NCBI GenBank assembly: GCA_902774055.1
Contig: CACYGX010000005.1
Location: forward strand, 62,001-126,000
DNA length: 64,000 nucleotides
Reading direction: 5' to 3'
DNA from: an uncultured Bacteroidales bacterium
GTDB taxonomy: Bacteria > Bacteroidota > Bacteroidia > Bacteroidales > Muribaculaceae
Positions 35,487-43,999 of the stretch are shown here, piece after piece. Each line of letters opens with the position of its first letter. Position 1 is the first letter of the stretch. Made by a program: the position numbers and the translations under genes. The notes below the pieces were generated by a model, which had not been told where the DNA came from, did no database searches, and saw nothing but the letters and a program-made list of their open reading frames with translations.

Positions 35487-35502
35487 TGTTTCATGTGAAA
35501 CA
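35487..35502. promoter_or_regulatory. parS-like 16-mer
   Basis: TGTTTCATGTGAAACA differs at one base from the bacterial parS consensus TGTTTCACGTGAAACA bound by ParB. It lies in the 78-base gap before the TonB-receptor-like gene. One site only was seen in the window. Confidence 0.5.
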
Positions 35503-35533
35503 TCGCATGAAACAGCCACCACTATACCCTATT

Positions 35534-38221
35534 ATGAAACACATTATATTAATTATTTTACTGATTTTCAGCGCTTTATCAGCTCATGCCGATATCATCA
35601 GCGGTCGCGTCATCGATACCGATACCCGGGAGACCTTGCCCGGTGCAACGGTTCAGCACATGAAGCAAATCAATGAAACCAGTTATTCAGGCAGCACCGT
35701 GATTGCCGACTCGCTGGGCCGATTTACGTTCTATACCGATGGACGTGTAGAGTTGACGGTGTCCATGCTGGGCTATTACAACAAGAAGAAAAACGTCATG
35801 GCACTGTCCGACAGCCGCAAGGACACACTCGACATCGGTGCCATCGAGTTGAAGATGTCCTCGCAGATGTTGCAGATGGTCGAGGTCACGGGGCATGCTA
35901 AGCGTTTCACTATGCACGGCGATACCATCGTGTTCAACCCGTCGGCCTTCAGGCTGCAAGAAGGCGCCCGTCTCGACGAACTGATTAAACAACTGCCTGG
36001 CGTTGAAACGGATGCTAACGGCAAACTGTGGTGGAACGGCAAACCCATCCGCCTGACGATGGACGGCGAGAGCCTCTTTGGCGGCAATGACCTGGTGAGC
36101 CAACTGCCTGCCGAGGCGGTGCAGAACATCAAAGCCTACAACAAGGCGTCGGAACTCAAGGAACACACCGGCAATGACGACGGCAGTGAGGACATGGTGC
36201 TGGACCTGACCATCAAACCGGGATTTCTAGACCGATGGTATGGCGACGCCACTGCAGGCTACAGGAGCCGCGACCACTATGAGGTCGAGGTCCTGATGAA
36301 CCGTCTCTCCAAGAATGACCCCGTCATGGTGTTCGGTGACGCCAATAATATCGCCAAACGACATCGACGCTACCAAAACCAATCTATATTAAGTTCGGGT
36401 TACGGCTATGGCCAAGAGCAGGGCATTTCGGGCGGATATCAGCACAACTGGAACCGCGAGCAGGGCAATAAGCCATTGAAAAGCTACTACAGCATCAGTG
36501 GAGGACTGGCACATGACGACCGATGGAAAAATTCGGGCATCGAGACCAAGAACTACTTCCCTGGTGAGGCTCAGAGCTATAACAAGACTTCGGGCTTTGA
36601 CCGCAGCCATGAATTGATGCCGACAATCCTTGGCATGATGCGATGGAGGCCCGACACTACCAACAATATCTTCCTGTGGGCACAACTCGAGTATAATAAC
36701 TACCGGTCCAACAACCGACGGGAGACCGAACAGTCGGTCAATTCGGGCAACGGCTATGTTCCCACCATCAATCAAGAGGCAAATACACTGAGCCACGGAC
36801 ACGAGACCCAATTTGAGACTACTGGAAACTGGACGCACTTATTCAAGAATAGCTCTCTCAAAATTGCCGGAGGACTGAACTACACCGACAGCAAGAGCAA
36901 GCAGTGGACCGACCGCGCCATCACCGACTATCAGAGTGACTTTTCATCGGTGCTCAGCCAATATGCGATTGAGCCTTCATCCAAGTTCGGATTGAACGGC
37001 AGCATGACCTATCAGCACTGGCTGACCAAGCAATGGATGCTCAACATGATCTATCAATTGGACTATAACAACATTCGGACAGACCGTGAATTCACTACCA
37101 ACGGCATGGCCGATGCCGCCAACTCGTTCATCAACCGCTACCACAATACGGGCCACACTGTCACCGCTGGCTCGACATTCAACATCGGCCAAGTGCAGTT
37201 GCTGCCCAGTGCGGCTCTGAATTGGAATCGTGAGCATCAAGACTATACCCGTGCGATGCTTGACACGACAGCCGCCAGGAACAGTTTCAAGATTGAGCCA
37301 TCATTCAAAGTCTCATGGAAAATGAACAACGGCATGAACTTGGAGTTGAATTACAGTTACAAAACCGCGCGTCCCGAACTGCTCCAGACCATCGGCTATC
37401 GAGACTTGAGCGACCCCTTGTTCATTACCGAAGGTAATCCCGGCCTTAAGAACAGCCACACCAACGAATTCCAGATGAGCTATAAGGCCGTGATACCCAG
37501 TAGGCAACTTTCGATAGGCTTCAACGCCAAATACAGCACGTCAGACCACAGCAACATCACAGCACTCAGTTATGACCCGGCGACTAACGTCTTTACTAGC
37601 CGTCCCGAGACGGTCATCGGTAGCCGCACGTGGGAAGTGAACCTCAACTATGACCACGGCTTGGGCAACTACTTCCGCCTGCAGAACGACCTGAAAGTCA
37701 CGGGAGGACGCTATTACGGTTACTTGACCATGCTGCCCACCCACGAGGAGCGTATACTTAACCGTCAGACAAGCGTCCACCCCAAGGACAAACTGACCGT
37801 ATCGTTTGACCATAACTGGATCAAGGCCTCGATCTTTGCTGAACTCAATGCCGACCGGTTACGTTTCTCGCAGTCGCCAATCCAGAACACCACACTCTGG
37901 AACAACAACTACGGCATGGAGTTTGAGGCCAACTACCGCAACTTTGTATTTGAAACATCCCTCACTGAGGCTATGCGGCGCGGCTATGCCTCCAGCGGCA
38001 TGAACCGTAACCGCCTGCTTTGGGACGCTTCCATTACTTGGAAGATCCTGAAAAATAAAGGCAATATCAGGCTCTTTGCCGATGACATCCTCAACCAGGA
38101 TGACTGGCGCTGGAGCAGCCAGACCGCCTATCAACAGACCAACGAGTGGCAAGACACGCTGCACCACTACATCGGCATCTCGTTCACCTACCATCTGGAC
38201 GCCAAAAAGAAAGAGAACTAA
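35534..38221 (+). CDS. TonB-dependent receptor-like outer-membrane protein with carboxypeptidase-like domain
   Basis: 895 residues from MKHIILIIL; an upstream in-frame ATG at 35486 lacks a signal peptide. After the signal peptide (about 1-20) comes a carboxypeptidase-regulatory-like domain (about 22-110: ISGRVIDTDTRETLPGATV), a plug-like part with LDELIKQLPGVETDANGKLWWNGKPI and a large beta-barrel ending IGISFTYHL. The plug lacks an obvious TonB box, and no SusD partner follows. Related barrels without SusD are common in Bacteroidales and are often termed outer-membrane beta-barrel proteins. It lies in the ECF-sigma series and is followed after seven bases by the peptidase gene. Confidence 0.85.
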   Translation: MKHIILIILLIFSALSAHADIISGRVIDTDTRETLPGATVQHMKQINETSYSGSTVIADSLGRFTFYTDGRVELTVSMLGYYNKKKNVMALSDSRKDTLDIGAIELKMSSQMLQMVEVTGHAKRFTMHGDTIVFNPSAFRLQEGARLDELIKQLPGVETDANGKLWWNGKPIRLTMDGESLFGGNDLVSQLPAEAVQNIKAYNKASELKEHTGNDDGSEDMVLDLTIKPGFLDRWYGDATAGYRSRDHYEVEVLMNRLSKNDPVMVFGDANNIAKRHRRYQNQSILSSGYGYGQEQGISGGYQHNWNREQGNKPLKSYYSISGGLAHDDRWKNSGIETKNYFPGEAQSYNKTSGFDRSHELMPTILGMMRWRPDTTNNIFLWAQLEYNNYRSNNRRETEQSVNSGNGYVPTINQEANTLSHGHETQFETTGNWTHLFKNSSLKIAGGLNYTDSKSKQWTDRAITDYQSDFSSVLSQYAIEPSSKFGLNGSMTYQHWLTKQWMLNMIYQLDYNNIRTDREFTTNGMADAANSFINRYHNTGHTVTAGSTFNIGQVQLLPSAALNWNREHQDYTRAMLDTTAARNSFKIEPSFKVSWKMNNGMNLELNYSYKTARPELLQTIGYRDLSDPLFITEGNPGLKNSHTNEFQMSYKAVIPSRQLSIGFNAKYSTSDHSNITALSYDPATNVFTSRPETVIGSRTWEVNLNYDHGLGNYFRLQNDLKVTGGRYYGYLTMLPTHEERILNRQTSVHPKDKLTVSFDHNWIKASIFAELNADRLRFSQSPIQNTTLWNNNYGMEFEANYRNFVFETSLTEAMRRGYASSGMNRNRLLWDASITWKILKNKGNIRLFADDILNQDDWRWSSQTAYQQTNEWQDTLHHYIGISFTYHLDAKKKEN

Positions 38222-38228
38222 CCAAATT

Positions 38229-39761
38229 ATGAATAAGACAAAACTGTACAGGATATTTATTTTCATGCTGTCAATGCTGTCAGTAGCAACATTTGTGGTG
38301 GCACAGACGGGCAGGGATTATTGGTTAGCTGCTGACAAAGCTTTGGCGGCTGGTGATACTGACAGCACATTCTACTATTTCAATCTGTTCAGAGAGAAAT
38401 TCGGCAGGCAATATGCATTTGCTTACACAACTTTCTTAACAGAAGAAGACTACAGAACACTTCACAACGATGCAAGATGGACGGCCTTTATGGACTCGAT
38501 GTGTACCTACAAGCATGAGGCAGAGGACAAGAGGGAAATTACTTATCCGAGGAAAACGGTCGTGGAGGATACCAATGCCCCAATCGTCAAGCGATACGAC
38601 ATTCTGCTTGACATTGACGTGGAGAAAAAGACGCTCGCCGTGACAGCGACGGCACAAATTGATTTCAAAGGCAGGGAGAGCATTGATTTCACGCTCTGGA
38701 AATATTCAACCATCAATCACGTCACCTGCAAGAAGGAACTGACATACTCATTTGACACAAAGGCAAAATCGTCTAACACCTACATTCGCCAGGGAGCGCC
38801 GCTTCGCCTTACCGCGCCAAAGAAGAAGGGTATTTGCAGTATCACATTTGACTATACCTGTAATCTCGACAGCCTGGACACTTGGATGAGTTCGATGGAA
38901 AAGGACTGGGTGCAATTGGGCTATTACATGGCATGGTTCCCCATTAACAGCAATAGCCGTGACTTCACGGCAAGCGTCTCCGTTTCCATCAACAAAGGCT
39001 ACAAGGTCAGCGGTTCAGGCATTGTGGAGCGTAAGGGTGATAAGTGGGAAATGTCGCAGCCGTGGGAGAGTTTCGACCTCCAGATTGTGGCCTCACCAAA
39101 ACTTAAATCTAAGAAGATGACCAGTGATGGGCGTACATTCGAAGTAGTCTATACCGACTTTGCCGATGCAGATGCCGACTCTGCGCTGGTCGCATGCAGT
39201 GAGGCTCTGCAATTCTATACCCGCTTGTTCAAAACCAATCCCAGCAATGATTATATGAAATTCCTTGTTGTGCCAAGTCGTGGTGGTGGCATCAGCCGCA
39301 AAAATTTCATTGCCTTCGCGACGAAACGCTTCAATGAGCACTTCAAAACCGCTATTGGCCATGAAATGGGTCATTTCTGGTGGAACAAAGCACCGACGTT
39401 TAGTTGGGAAGATTGGCTCAACGAAGGTTTTGCTGAGTTTAGCATGCTGTGGTATGTCAAGTGCCATTTCGACAAGCATGTTTTCGACTGTTATCTGGAA
39501 GCCTGCCGCGAAAATGCCCGCCATGCTTGTCCCATCTACGAGGTTGACCGTGACGCTCCTGAAGCCTATGATGCCTTGTACAATAAAGGTGCCTTGCTTC
39601 TGTATGATTTAGAGCAGGACGTCGGCGAAACGCGTTTCTTTGAGTTCATGCAGGAAGTAGCTGAATGTGAAATATCCTCTACTGCCACCCTTTTGCAGTA
39701 TGCAGAAATAATATTTGGGAAAGAAACACGCGAATGGATTGAGAACAGGATTAAGTCATGA
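38229..39761 (+). CDS. Exported M1-like (gluzincin) metallopeptidase
   Basis: 510 residues from MNKTKLYR. A signal peptide (about 1-25, ending VVAQ) is followed by an N-terminal beta domain (VEKKTLAVTATAQIDFKG) and a catalytic domain. The zinc site is HEMGHFWW (His378, His382) with Glu399 in WLNEGFAEF; the gap to this Glu is two residues shorter than in classic M1 aminopeptidases, and there is no GxMEN exopeptidase motif, so specificity may differ. It begins seven bases after the outer-membrane barrel gene and is the last gene of the ECF-sigma series. Confidence 0.85.
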   Translation: MNKTKLYRIFIFMLSMLSVATFVVAQTGRDYWLAADKALAAGDTDSTFYYFNLFREKFGRQYAFAYTTFLTEEDYRTLHNDARWTAFMDSMCTYKHEAEDKREITYPRKTVVEDTNAPIVKRYDILLDIDVEKKTLAVTATAQIDFKGRESIDFTLWKYSTINHVTCKKELTYSFDTKAKSSNTYIRQGAPLRLTAPKKKGICSITFDYTCNLDSLDTWMSSMEKDWVQLGYYMAWFPINSNSRDFTASVSVSINKGYKVSGSGIVERKGDKWEMSQPWESFDLQIVASPKLKSKKMTSDGRTFEVVYTDFADADADSALVACSEALQFYTRLFKTNPSNDYMKFLVVPSRGGGISRKNFIAFATKRFNEHFKTAIGHEMGHFWWNKAPTFSWEDWLNEGFAEFSMLWYVKCHFDKHVFDCYLEACRENARHACPIYEVDRDAPEAYDALYNKGALLLYDLEQDVGETRFFEFMQEVAECEISSTATLLQYAEIIFGKETREWIENRIKS

Positions 39762-39893
39762 GCAAAACAATTATTGATGTTGCTAAAACCAAAATCATGG
39801 GCAATCAGTTATTGCCCGTTAGCAGGCAAAAATCAAAGCAATAGAATTAAGCTATTGATCAATCTGTTTAACTACAATAAACCTGTTTCTTGC

Positions 39894-39945
39894 GGTTATA
39901 GTCGCAGTTGTTCACCTGCTTCTTGCGATTATAACCGCAGTTTTT
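39894..39945. repeat. Paired 16-bp inverted/direct repeats between convergent genes
   Basis: TGCGGTTATAGTCGCA and TGCGATTATAACCGCA, each flanked by TTCT and GTT, can pair with each other (one G-T pair), and each also has TGCG/CGCA ends. They lie between the convergent peptidase and DUF4143 genes and may act as a terminator. Confidence 0.55.
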
Positions 39946-39959
39946 CTTTGTGGTGATTT

Positions 39960-41087
39960 CTACATCAAGTAGTCAAGGTAATTCTCTGGGGTAATAATCA
40001 CAGACTCGGCAACTGGGTATGCCTTCAAGAAACTTGGCGGAATGGTTGACTTAGATCTTTTGGGATTCCATTTCATTTCAAAAACTGTAAATTGACCATC
40101 GGCCTCTTCAATATAATCTATTTCCTGCTGAGCCTTAGTACGCCAAAAGTAAACATTACAATAGTGCTGCCTATAGTGGTTATACTTCATGCGCTCGGCA
40201 ATAAAGAAATTTTCCCACAGAGCACCGATGTCATTGCGCATATCAAGCGGAGCAAACTGCTGAATCACTGCATTGCGCACACCATTATCGTAGAAGTATA
40301 TTTTCTTAGCTTTTTTCAATTCATTTCTCAAGTTGCGGCTCAGGCCATTTAGACGGAAAATAATGAAACACTTTTCCAAGAGCTCAATGTAACGTTCAAC
40401 CGTCTTGGCGTCACTGCCAATAATCTGCGATAACTCGTTATAGGATACTTCAGAACCAACTTGAAATGCCAGAGCCTTCAGTAATTTATCTAGCAAGTCT
40501 GGCTTGCGTAGATTATCTGTTGCAAGAATATCTTTGTAAAGATAACTATCTGCTAATGACTTTAGAAGTTCATGCGCTTCGGCAGCATGAGTAAGGATAT
40601 CGGGATAAGAGCCATAAATGAGTCTTGGTTCCAGTAATTGCACCACATCAATATAGCTTCCCGTCTTGTATATTTCGCTAGTAGATATCGGGAACAATTG
40701 GTATTCATATTTTCGCCCAGTCAATGGTTCATTCAATTTGTTGCGCAATTCAAAGGCCGATGACCCTGTGGCTATCACTTGCAAATCAGGAAAATTATCT
40801 ACCATCATCTTGAGCGTCAAACCGACATTATCAACTTTCTGAGCCTCATCAATAACAATGATTCTAGCCGTACCAACCAACAACTGCAACTGTTTGAGAT
40901 TGCGATTGGTCAGCAATGATACTGTCATTGGGTCATCGCAATTAAGAAAAAGCACTTCATCTGCTTTTCCCTGAATGAATTCCTTAAGTAAGGTCGTTTT
41001 TCCGACCTGCCGTGCCCCTAAAATTATAATGGCTTTTCGACGGAAACACTTATCCTTGATGATTGGTAATAAGTCCCTATAATACAT
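39960..41087 (-). CDS. AAA+ ATPase with DUF4143 (first copy)
   Basis: 375 residues. Walker A GARQVGKTTLLKEF (about 23-36), Walker B RIIVIDEAQKV, sensor ATGSSAFELRNKL, then the DUF4143 winged-helix and nuclease-fold part with SYNELSQIIGSDAKTVERYIELLEKCFIIFRL and a C-terminal YFWRTKAQQEIDYIE ... FEMKWNPK that matches a PD-(D/E)XK-like core (D, ExK). The family is widespread in gut Bacteroidales, with no established role. The gene is AT-rich, stands alone, and carries two 24-bp direct repeats just upstream of its promoter. Confidence 0.88.
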   Translation of the reverse strand: MYYRDLLPIIKDKCFRRKAIIILGARQVGKTTLLKEFIQGKADEVLFLNCDDPMTVSLLTNRNLKQLQLLVGTARIIVIDEAQKVDNVGLTLKMMVDNFPDLQVIATGSSAFELRNKLNEPLTGRKYEYQLFPISTSEIYKTGSYIDVVQLLEPRLIYGSYPDILTHAAEAHELLKSLADSYLYKDILATDNLRKPDLLDKLLKALAFQVGSEVSYNELSQIIGSDAKTVERYIELLEKCFIIFRLNGLSRNLRNELKKAKKIYFYDNGVRNAVIQQFAPLDMRNDIGALWENFFIAERMKYNHYRQHYCNVYFWRTKAQQEIDYIEEADGQFTVFEMKWNPKRSKSTIPPSFLKAYPVAESVIITPENYLDYLM

Positions 41088-41106
41088 ACCTTTAATCTTT
41101 TTCCGA

Positions 41107-41137
41107 CAAAAGTAGATGATTTTTTTGGATTCTGCAA
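41107..41137 (-). promoter_or_regulatory. Promoter of the first DUF4143 gene
   Basis: Minus-strand TACTTTTG (41114-41107) with GTTG at 41138-41135, about 20 bases upstream. The downstream leader is about 12 bases. Confidence 0.55.
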
Positions 41138-41138
41138 C

Positions 41139-41194
41139 TTTTTTGGAACATAATCCCGAAAAGTTATTTCTTTTTTGGAATATTATCCCGAAAA
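41139..41194 (-). repeat. Two 24-bp direct repeats upstream of the first DUF4143 gene
   Basis: On the plus strand TTTTTTGGAACATAATCCCG-AAAA (41139-41162) and TTTTTTGGAATATTATCCCG-AAAA (41171-41194), 32 bp apart, two mismatches. The core GGGATAATATTCC is nearly palindromic. They abut the -33 region and look like operators. Confidence 0.75.
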
Positions 41195-41274
41195 TACATA
41201 CTTTTCTAGATTAAGATAAGATGATACAATTGTCCTGATTCTTTAGGGAGATAATCAAAACAGAACTGTTGCTT

Positions 41275-41429
41275 GGTTGGCGGCGCCTCGAGATAAAAAA
41301 AGAATGAATTCCTTTTTGTTCTCCACTCGGCTTGCACTACCGCTGCCTTACGGCGAAGGTTGGCGGCGCCTCGAGATAAAAAAAGAATGAATTCTTTTTG
41401 TTCTCCACTCGGCTTGCACTACCTTTGCC
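41275..41429 (+). repeat. Tandem duplication of a promoter block
   Basis: About 72 bases starting GGTTGGCGGCGCCTCGAG occur at 41275-41347 and again at 41358-41429, nearly identical. The second ends with a full promoter, the first with a damaged -7 element (TACCGCTG in place of TACCTTTG). Confidence 0.85.
41397..41427 (+). promoter_or_regulatory. Promoter of the lipoprotein gene
   Basis: TTTG at 41397-41400, a 19-base spacer and TACCTTTG at 41420-41427, in the second copy of the duplicated block; the ATG is at 41465. Confidence 0.75.
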
Positions 41430-41464
41430 AGAGTAAACAAATATTGAAATTATTAAACTGAGTA

Positions 41465-42265
41465 ATGACTATGAAAGAGATGAGAGATTGGCTGATGGTT
41501 GCCGCTGTGATTGCACTGTGCGGCATGATGATGGGTTGCAAGAGCGATAAGGCCCAGCGCCCCGTGAATGGAACGATGGAAGAGGCCGTTGCTCCTGGTG
41601 AAGCGCCCCAAGCGGTGGTGGACCTGATGAAACAGGTCAACATTGATGACTGCTACGAGACACTGATGGAGGACAAGACGACGGGCGTGAGCGTGTGGAG
41701 CCTGTTGAAGTGCTCGGACGAGGTGTCCAGCGAGGGCTATGGCATCGTCGTTGGCAAGGGTGACGTGAAGACCGCCTTGCCCCACATGCGCCATGGCCGC
41801 ATGCCACGTGCGCGCTACGATGCCACAACGGGTGACCTGTGGATCCTGGGTAGCGACATGGAGGGAACGGGCGTGAACGTTGAGCGTCCCTATCTGCTCC
41901 GCTTTGACGACAATGGCTATGCCAGCATCGCCAACTCCATCGACCCCTACGAGATGCAGCAGGCCCTGTGCAAGGCTTTGACCTATAGCATCGACGGCCA
42001 GGAGATCACTTTCTATGCCGAGGGTAAGGAACTTGCCAAGGCGACCAACACTCTCGAGGACATGGGTGGCTTTATGGACGATGCCATCTACATTGGTGAG
42101 CAAATCTCCTACGGCATCGAGGGCCCGATGACGGTTCAGGTCACCCCTGGCGTGAACTTCGTCGTGGGCAAGGTGCTGCATTATGATGACATGCCCACCA
42201 TCAGCGCTACCGTCACCATGACCGACAACGGCAGCTTCAAGCTGAGCGATTTCAAGGTTGATTGA
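41465..42265 (+). CDS. Lipoprotein of unknown function
   Basis: 266 residues. The lipobox GMMMGC puts the lipid-bearing Cys at residue 25. After a short linker there is one soluble domain with RYDATTGDLWILGSDMEGTGV and PGVNFVVGKVLHYDDMPTISATVTMTDNG, rich in beta strands. I do not recognise a family. GC content and codon use match the core genome. It has a strong promoter and a gene-end hairpin repeat 29 bases after the stop, and it stands alone. Confidence 0.7.
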   Translation: MTMKEMRDWLMVAAVIALCGMMMGCKSDKAQRPVNGTMEEAVAPGEAPQAVVDLMKQVNIDDCYETLMEDKTTGVSVWSLLKCSDEVSSEGYGIVVGKGDVKTALPHMRHGRMPRARYDATTGDLWILGSDMEGTGVNVERPYLLRFDDNGYASIANSIDPYEMQQALCKALTYSIDGQEITFYAEGKELAKATNTLEDMGGFMDDAIYIGEQISYGIEGPMTVQVTPGVNFVVGKVLHYDDMPTISATVTMTDNGSFKLSDFKVD

Positions 42266-42293
42266 CAACAACTGAGAAAAAGAAGTTTCTAGT

Positions 42294-42384
42294 TGGCATC
42301 CGCACTCTAGAAAATAAGGAAAACAATAAATACAATAAGTACAAATTATTGATTTACAACAGTTTGTATTTATTGTATTTATTG
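42294..42384 (+). repeat. Gene-end hairpin repeat, copy 4
   Basis: Header GGCATCCGCA (42294-42303), then 23 bases at 42322-42344 that pair with 42362-42384 with one G-T pair. It follows the lipoprotein stop at 42265. Confidence 0.8.
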
Positions 42385-42496
42385 TTGTTGTTTAAGCATG
42401 TTGTTTATTTTTTGTCGTATTATTTACGTCGAAGTGATGTTCCACTGCATGGTATCGCCTTGATAACGTTTTTTAGTACAAAAACTTGAATTTTTA

Positions 42497-42529
42497 TTTG
42501 CAATTATCAAACTGCCGTTATTATCTTTG
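42497..42529 (+). promoter_or_regulatory. Promoter of the C10 protease gene
   Basis: TTTG (42497-42500), 21-base spacer, TATCTTTG (42522-42529); leader of about 40 bases. Between the hairpin repeat (to 42384) and this promoter nothing else was seen. Confidence 0.7.
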
Positions 42530-42575
42530 CGAACCGTAACTTATTCAATATTAACACCATCCAATCTTACTATTT

Positions 42576-43913
42576 ATGTCAACTAGATTTTTACAAATAT
42601 TCACTATTCTGATGGCTATGCTCCTGTTGAGCGCACCAGCATGGAGTGCACCGCGCGACAAGCAAGCCATGTTGCAATCGGCCCGGCAAGCCTTGATGAC
42701 AATGACCTCAGGTGGCCATCGCCTCAATGCCTCCTCGCCGCTGATCGAGACCCGGACAACCAGTGCCTACACCCTGTATCAAACCCGTCAAGGCGACTTC
42801 GCCCTGATTGCGGCCGATGACCGCCTGCCCGCTGTGTTGGCTGTGGGCAATGGCAAAATATCAGGTACAGCGCAGGCGAACCCTGGCTTTGAGTGGTTCT
42901 GTGCCAGCATCGAGCAAGTGTCACGAATTCTTACCAGCAGCGATAAGACCTTCACGACCACCCTGCCCGATCCAGACAAATATCCTGCCAAAGTCGATGC
43001 CCTAATCACATCGCAATGGGGTCAGGACGCCCCCTACAGCTACTGGTGCCCGACTGGCTATGGCGAAATCTGTGACGATTACACGCCCGATGTGGTCCAT
43101 TGCTGTGTGGGATGTGTGGCCACCGCCCTAGCCCAATTAACGCGCTATTACCGCTTTCCCGACCACGCCTCGGGCACGGCCAATTTCCTGATCGGCAACC
43201 AAAATGCCAGCACCAGTTTTGACGCGACCTTTGACTGGGACAACATGCTGGACTCCTACCCCGAAGGCCAGTATACCGAGGCCCAAGGACGCGCTGCGGC
43301 ACTATTGTCCTACGTCTGCGGACTGATTAGCTATATGAACTACGCCACCAACGAGTCAGGGTCAAGCAATGTGGCGGGACTAGCGGGCGCACAGAACTAC
43401 TTCGGCTACAGCAAGGATGCTGAAATCGTCGTGCGCACTGACTACAGCGAGCCAGAGTGGATGGATATGGTCTATAACGAGTTGAGCCATCGTCGCCCGT
43501 TGTACTATCAAGGCGTGTATGTGAACTTCGATCCGACGGTGGGTCTGATGGCAGCCGGCCACTCATTTCTCATTGATGGATACAACGAACAGGGACTGGT
43601 TCACGTCAACTGGGGATGGTATGGCAACTACGACGGCTATTTTGACATCGCCCTGCTTGACGTGCGAGGCCTGCAATTCAACACCTATCAAGACATGGTC
43701 ATCAACTTTATGCCCGACACAGGCGTTGAAGTAGTCACTGGCGATGTCGATGATGACGGCCTTGTTAACATCAACGACCTGGCCCTGCTCATTGACCATC
43801 TGCTGAACAATTCAGTTCAGATTAACACAGCCAATGCCGATGTTGACCCTGATGGCATCATTAACATCTCAGATTTATCGGCACTTATCGACATTCTGCT
43901 CCACCAGTCCTAA
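42576..43913 (+). CDS. C10-family (streptopain-like) cysteine protease with dockerin
   Basis: 445 residues. A signal peptide (about 1-25) and an inhibitory pro-region precede the papain-like C10 domain: the catalytic Cys is in CCVGCVATALAQL (about 179) and the His in AAGHSFLIDGYNEQG (about 329), followed by VHVNWGWYGNYDGYF. Residues about 390-445 form a type I dockerin with two calcium loops, GDVDDDGLVNINDLALLID and ADVDPDGIINISDLSALID. Cohesins are rare in Bacteroidales, so the dockerin may bind a partner at the cell surface or simply be a folding module. Exported; probably degrades host or dietary protein. Confidence 0.92.
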   Translation: MSTRFLQIFTILMAMLLLSAPAWSAPRDKQAMLQSARQALMTMTSGGHRLNASSPLIETRTTSAYTLYQTRQGDFALIAADDRLPAVLAVGNGKISGTAQANPGFEWFCASIEQVSRILTSSDKTFTTTLPDPDKYPAKVDALITSQWGQDAPYSYWCPTGYGEICDDYTPDVVHCCVGCVATALAQLTRYYRFPDHASGTANFLIGNQNASTSFDATFDWDNMLDSYPEGQYTEAQGRAAALLSYVCGLISYMNYATNESGSSNVAGLAGAQNYFGYSKDAEIVVRTDYSEPEWMDMVYNELSHRRPLYYQGVYVNFDPTVGLMAAGHSFLIDGYNEQGLVHVNWGWYGNYDGYFDIALLDVRGLQFNTYQDMVINFMPDTGVEVVTGDVDDDGLVNINDLALLIDHLLNNSVQINTANADVDPDGIINISDLSALIDILLHQS

Positions 43914-43940
43914 CCAGGACAAAGTGGCATAATCATAAAA

Positions 43941-43978
43941 TGAACCCCAAAAGTTTTTTGTCTAACTTTTGGGGTTCA
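43941..43978. terminator. Bidirectional terminator
   Basis: TGAACCCCAAAAGTT (43941-43955) pairs perfectly with 43964-43978 across TTTTGTCT, between the convergent C10 protease and Na/Pi cotransporter genes. Confidence 0.85.
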
Positions 43979-43999
43979 CTTTGATGGTCAATTGAGACG

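Noticed and set aside
38076-38228. Upstream extension of the M1-like peptidase
   Set aside because: It overlaps the barrel gene out of frame; the ATG at 38229 opens a clear signal peptide.
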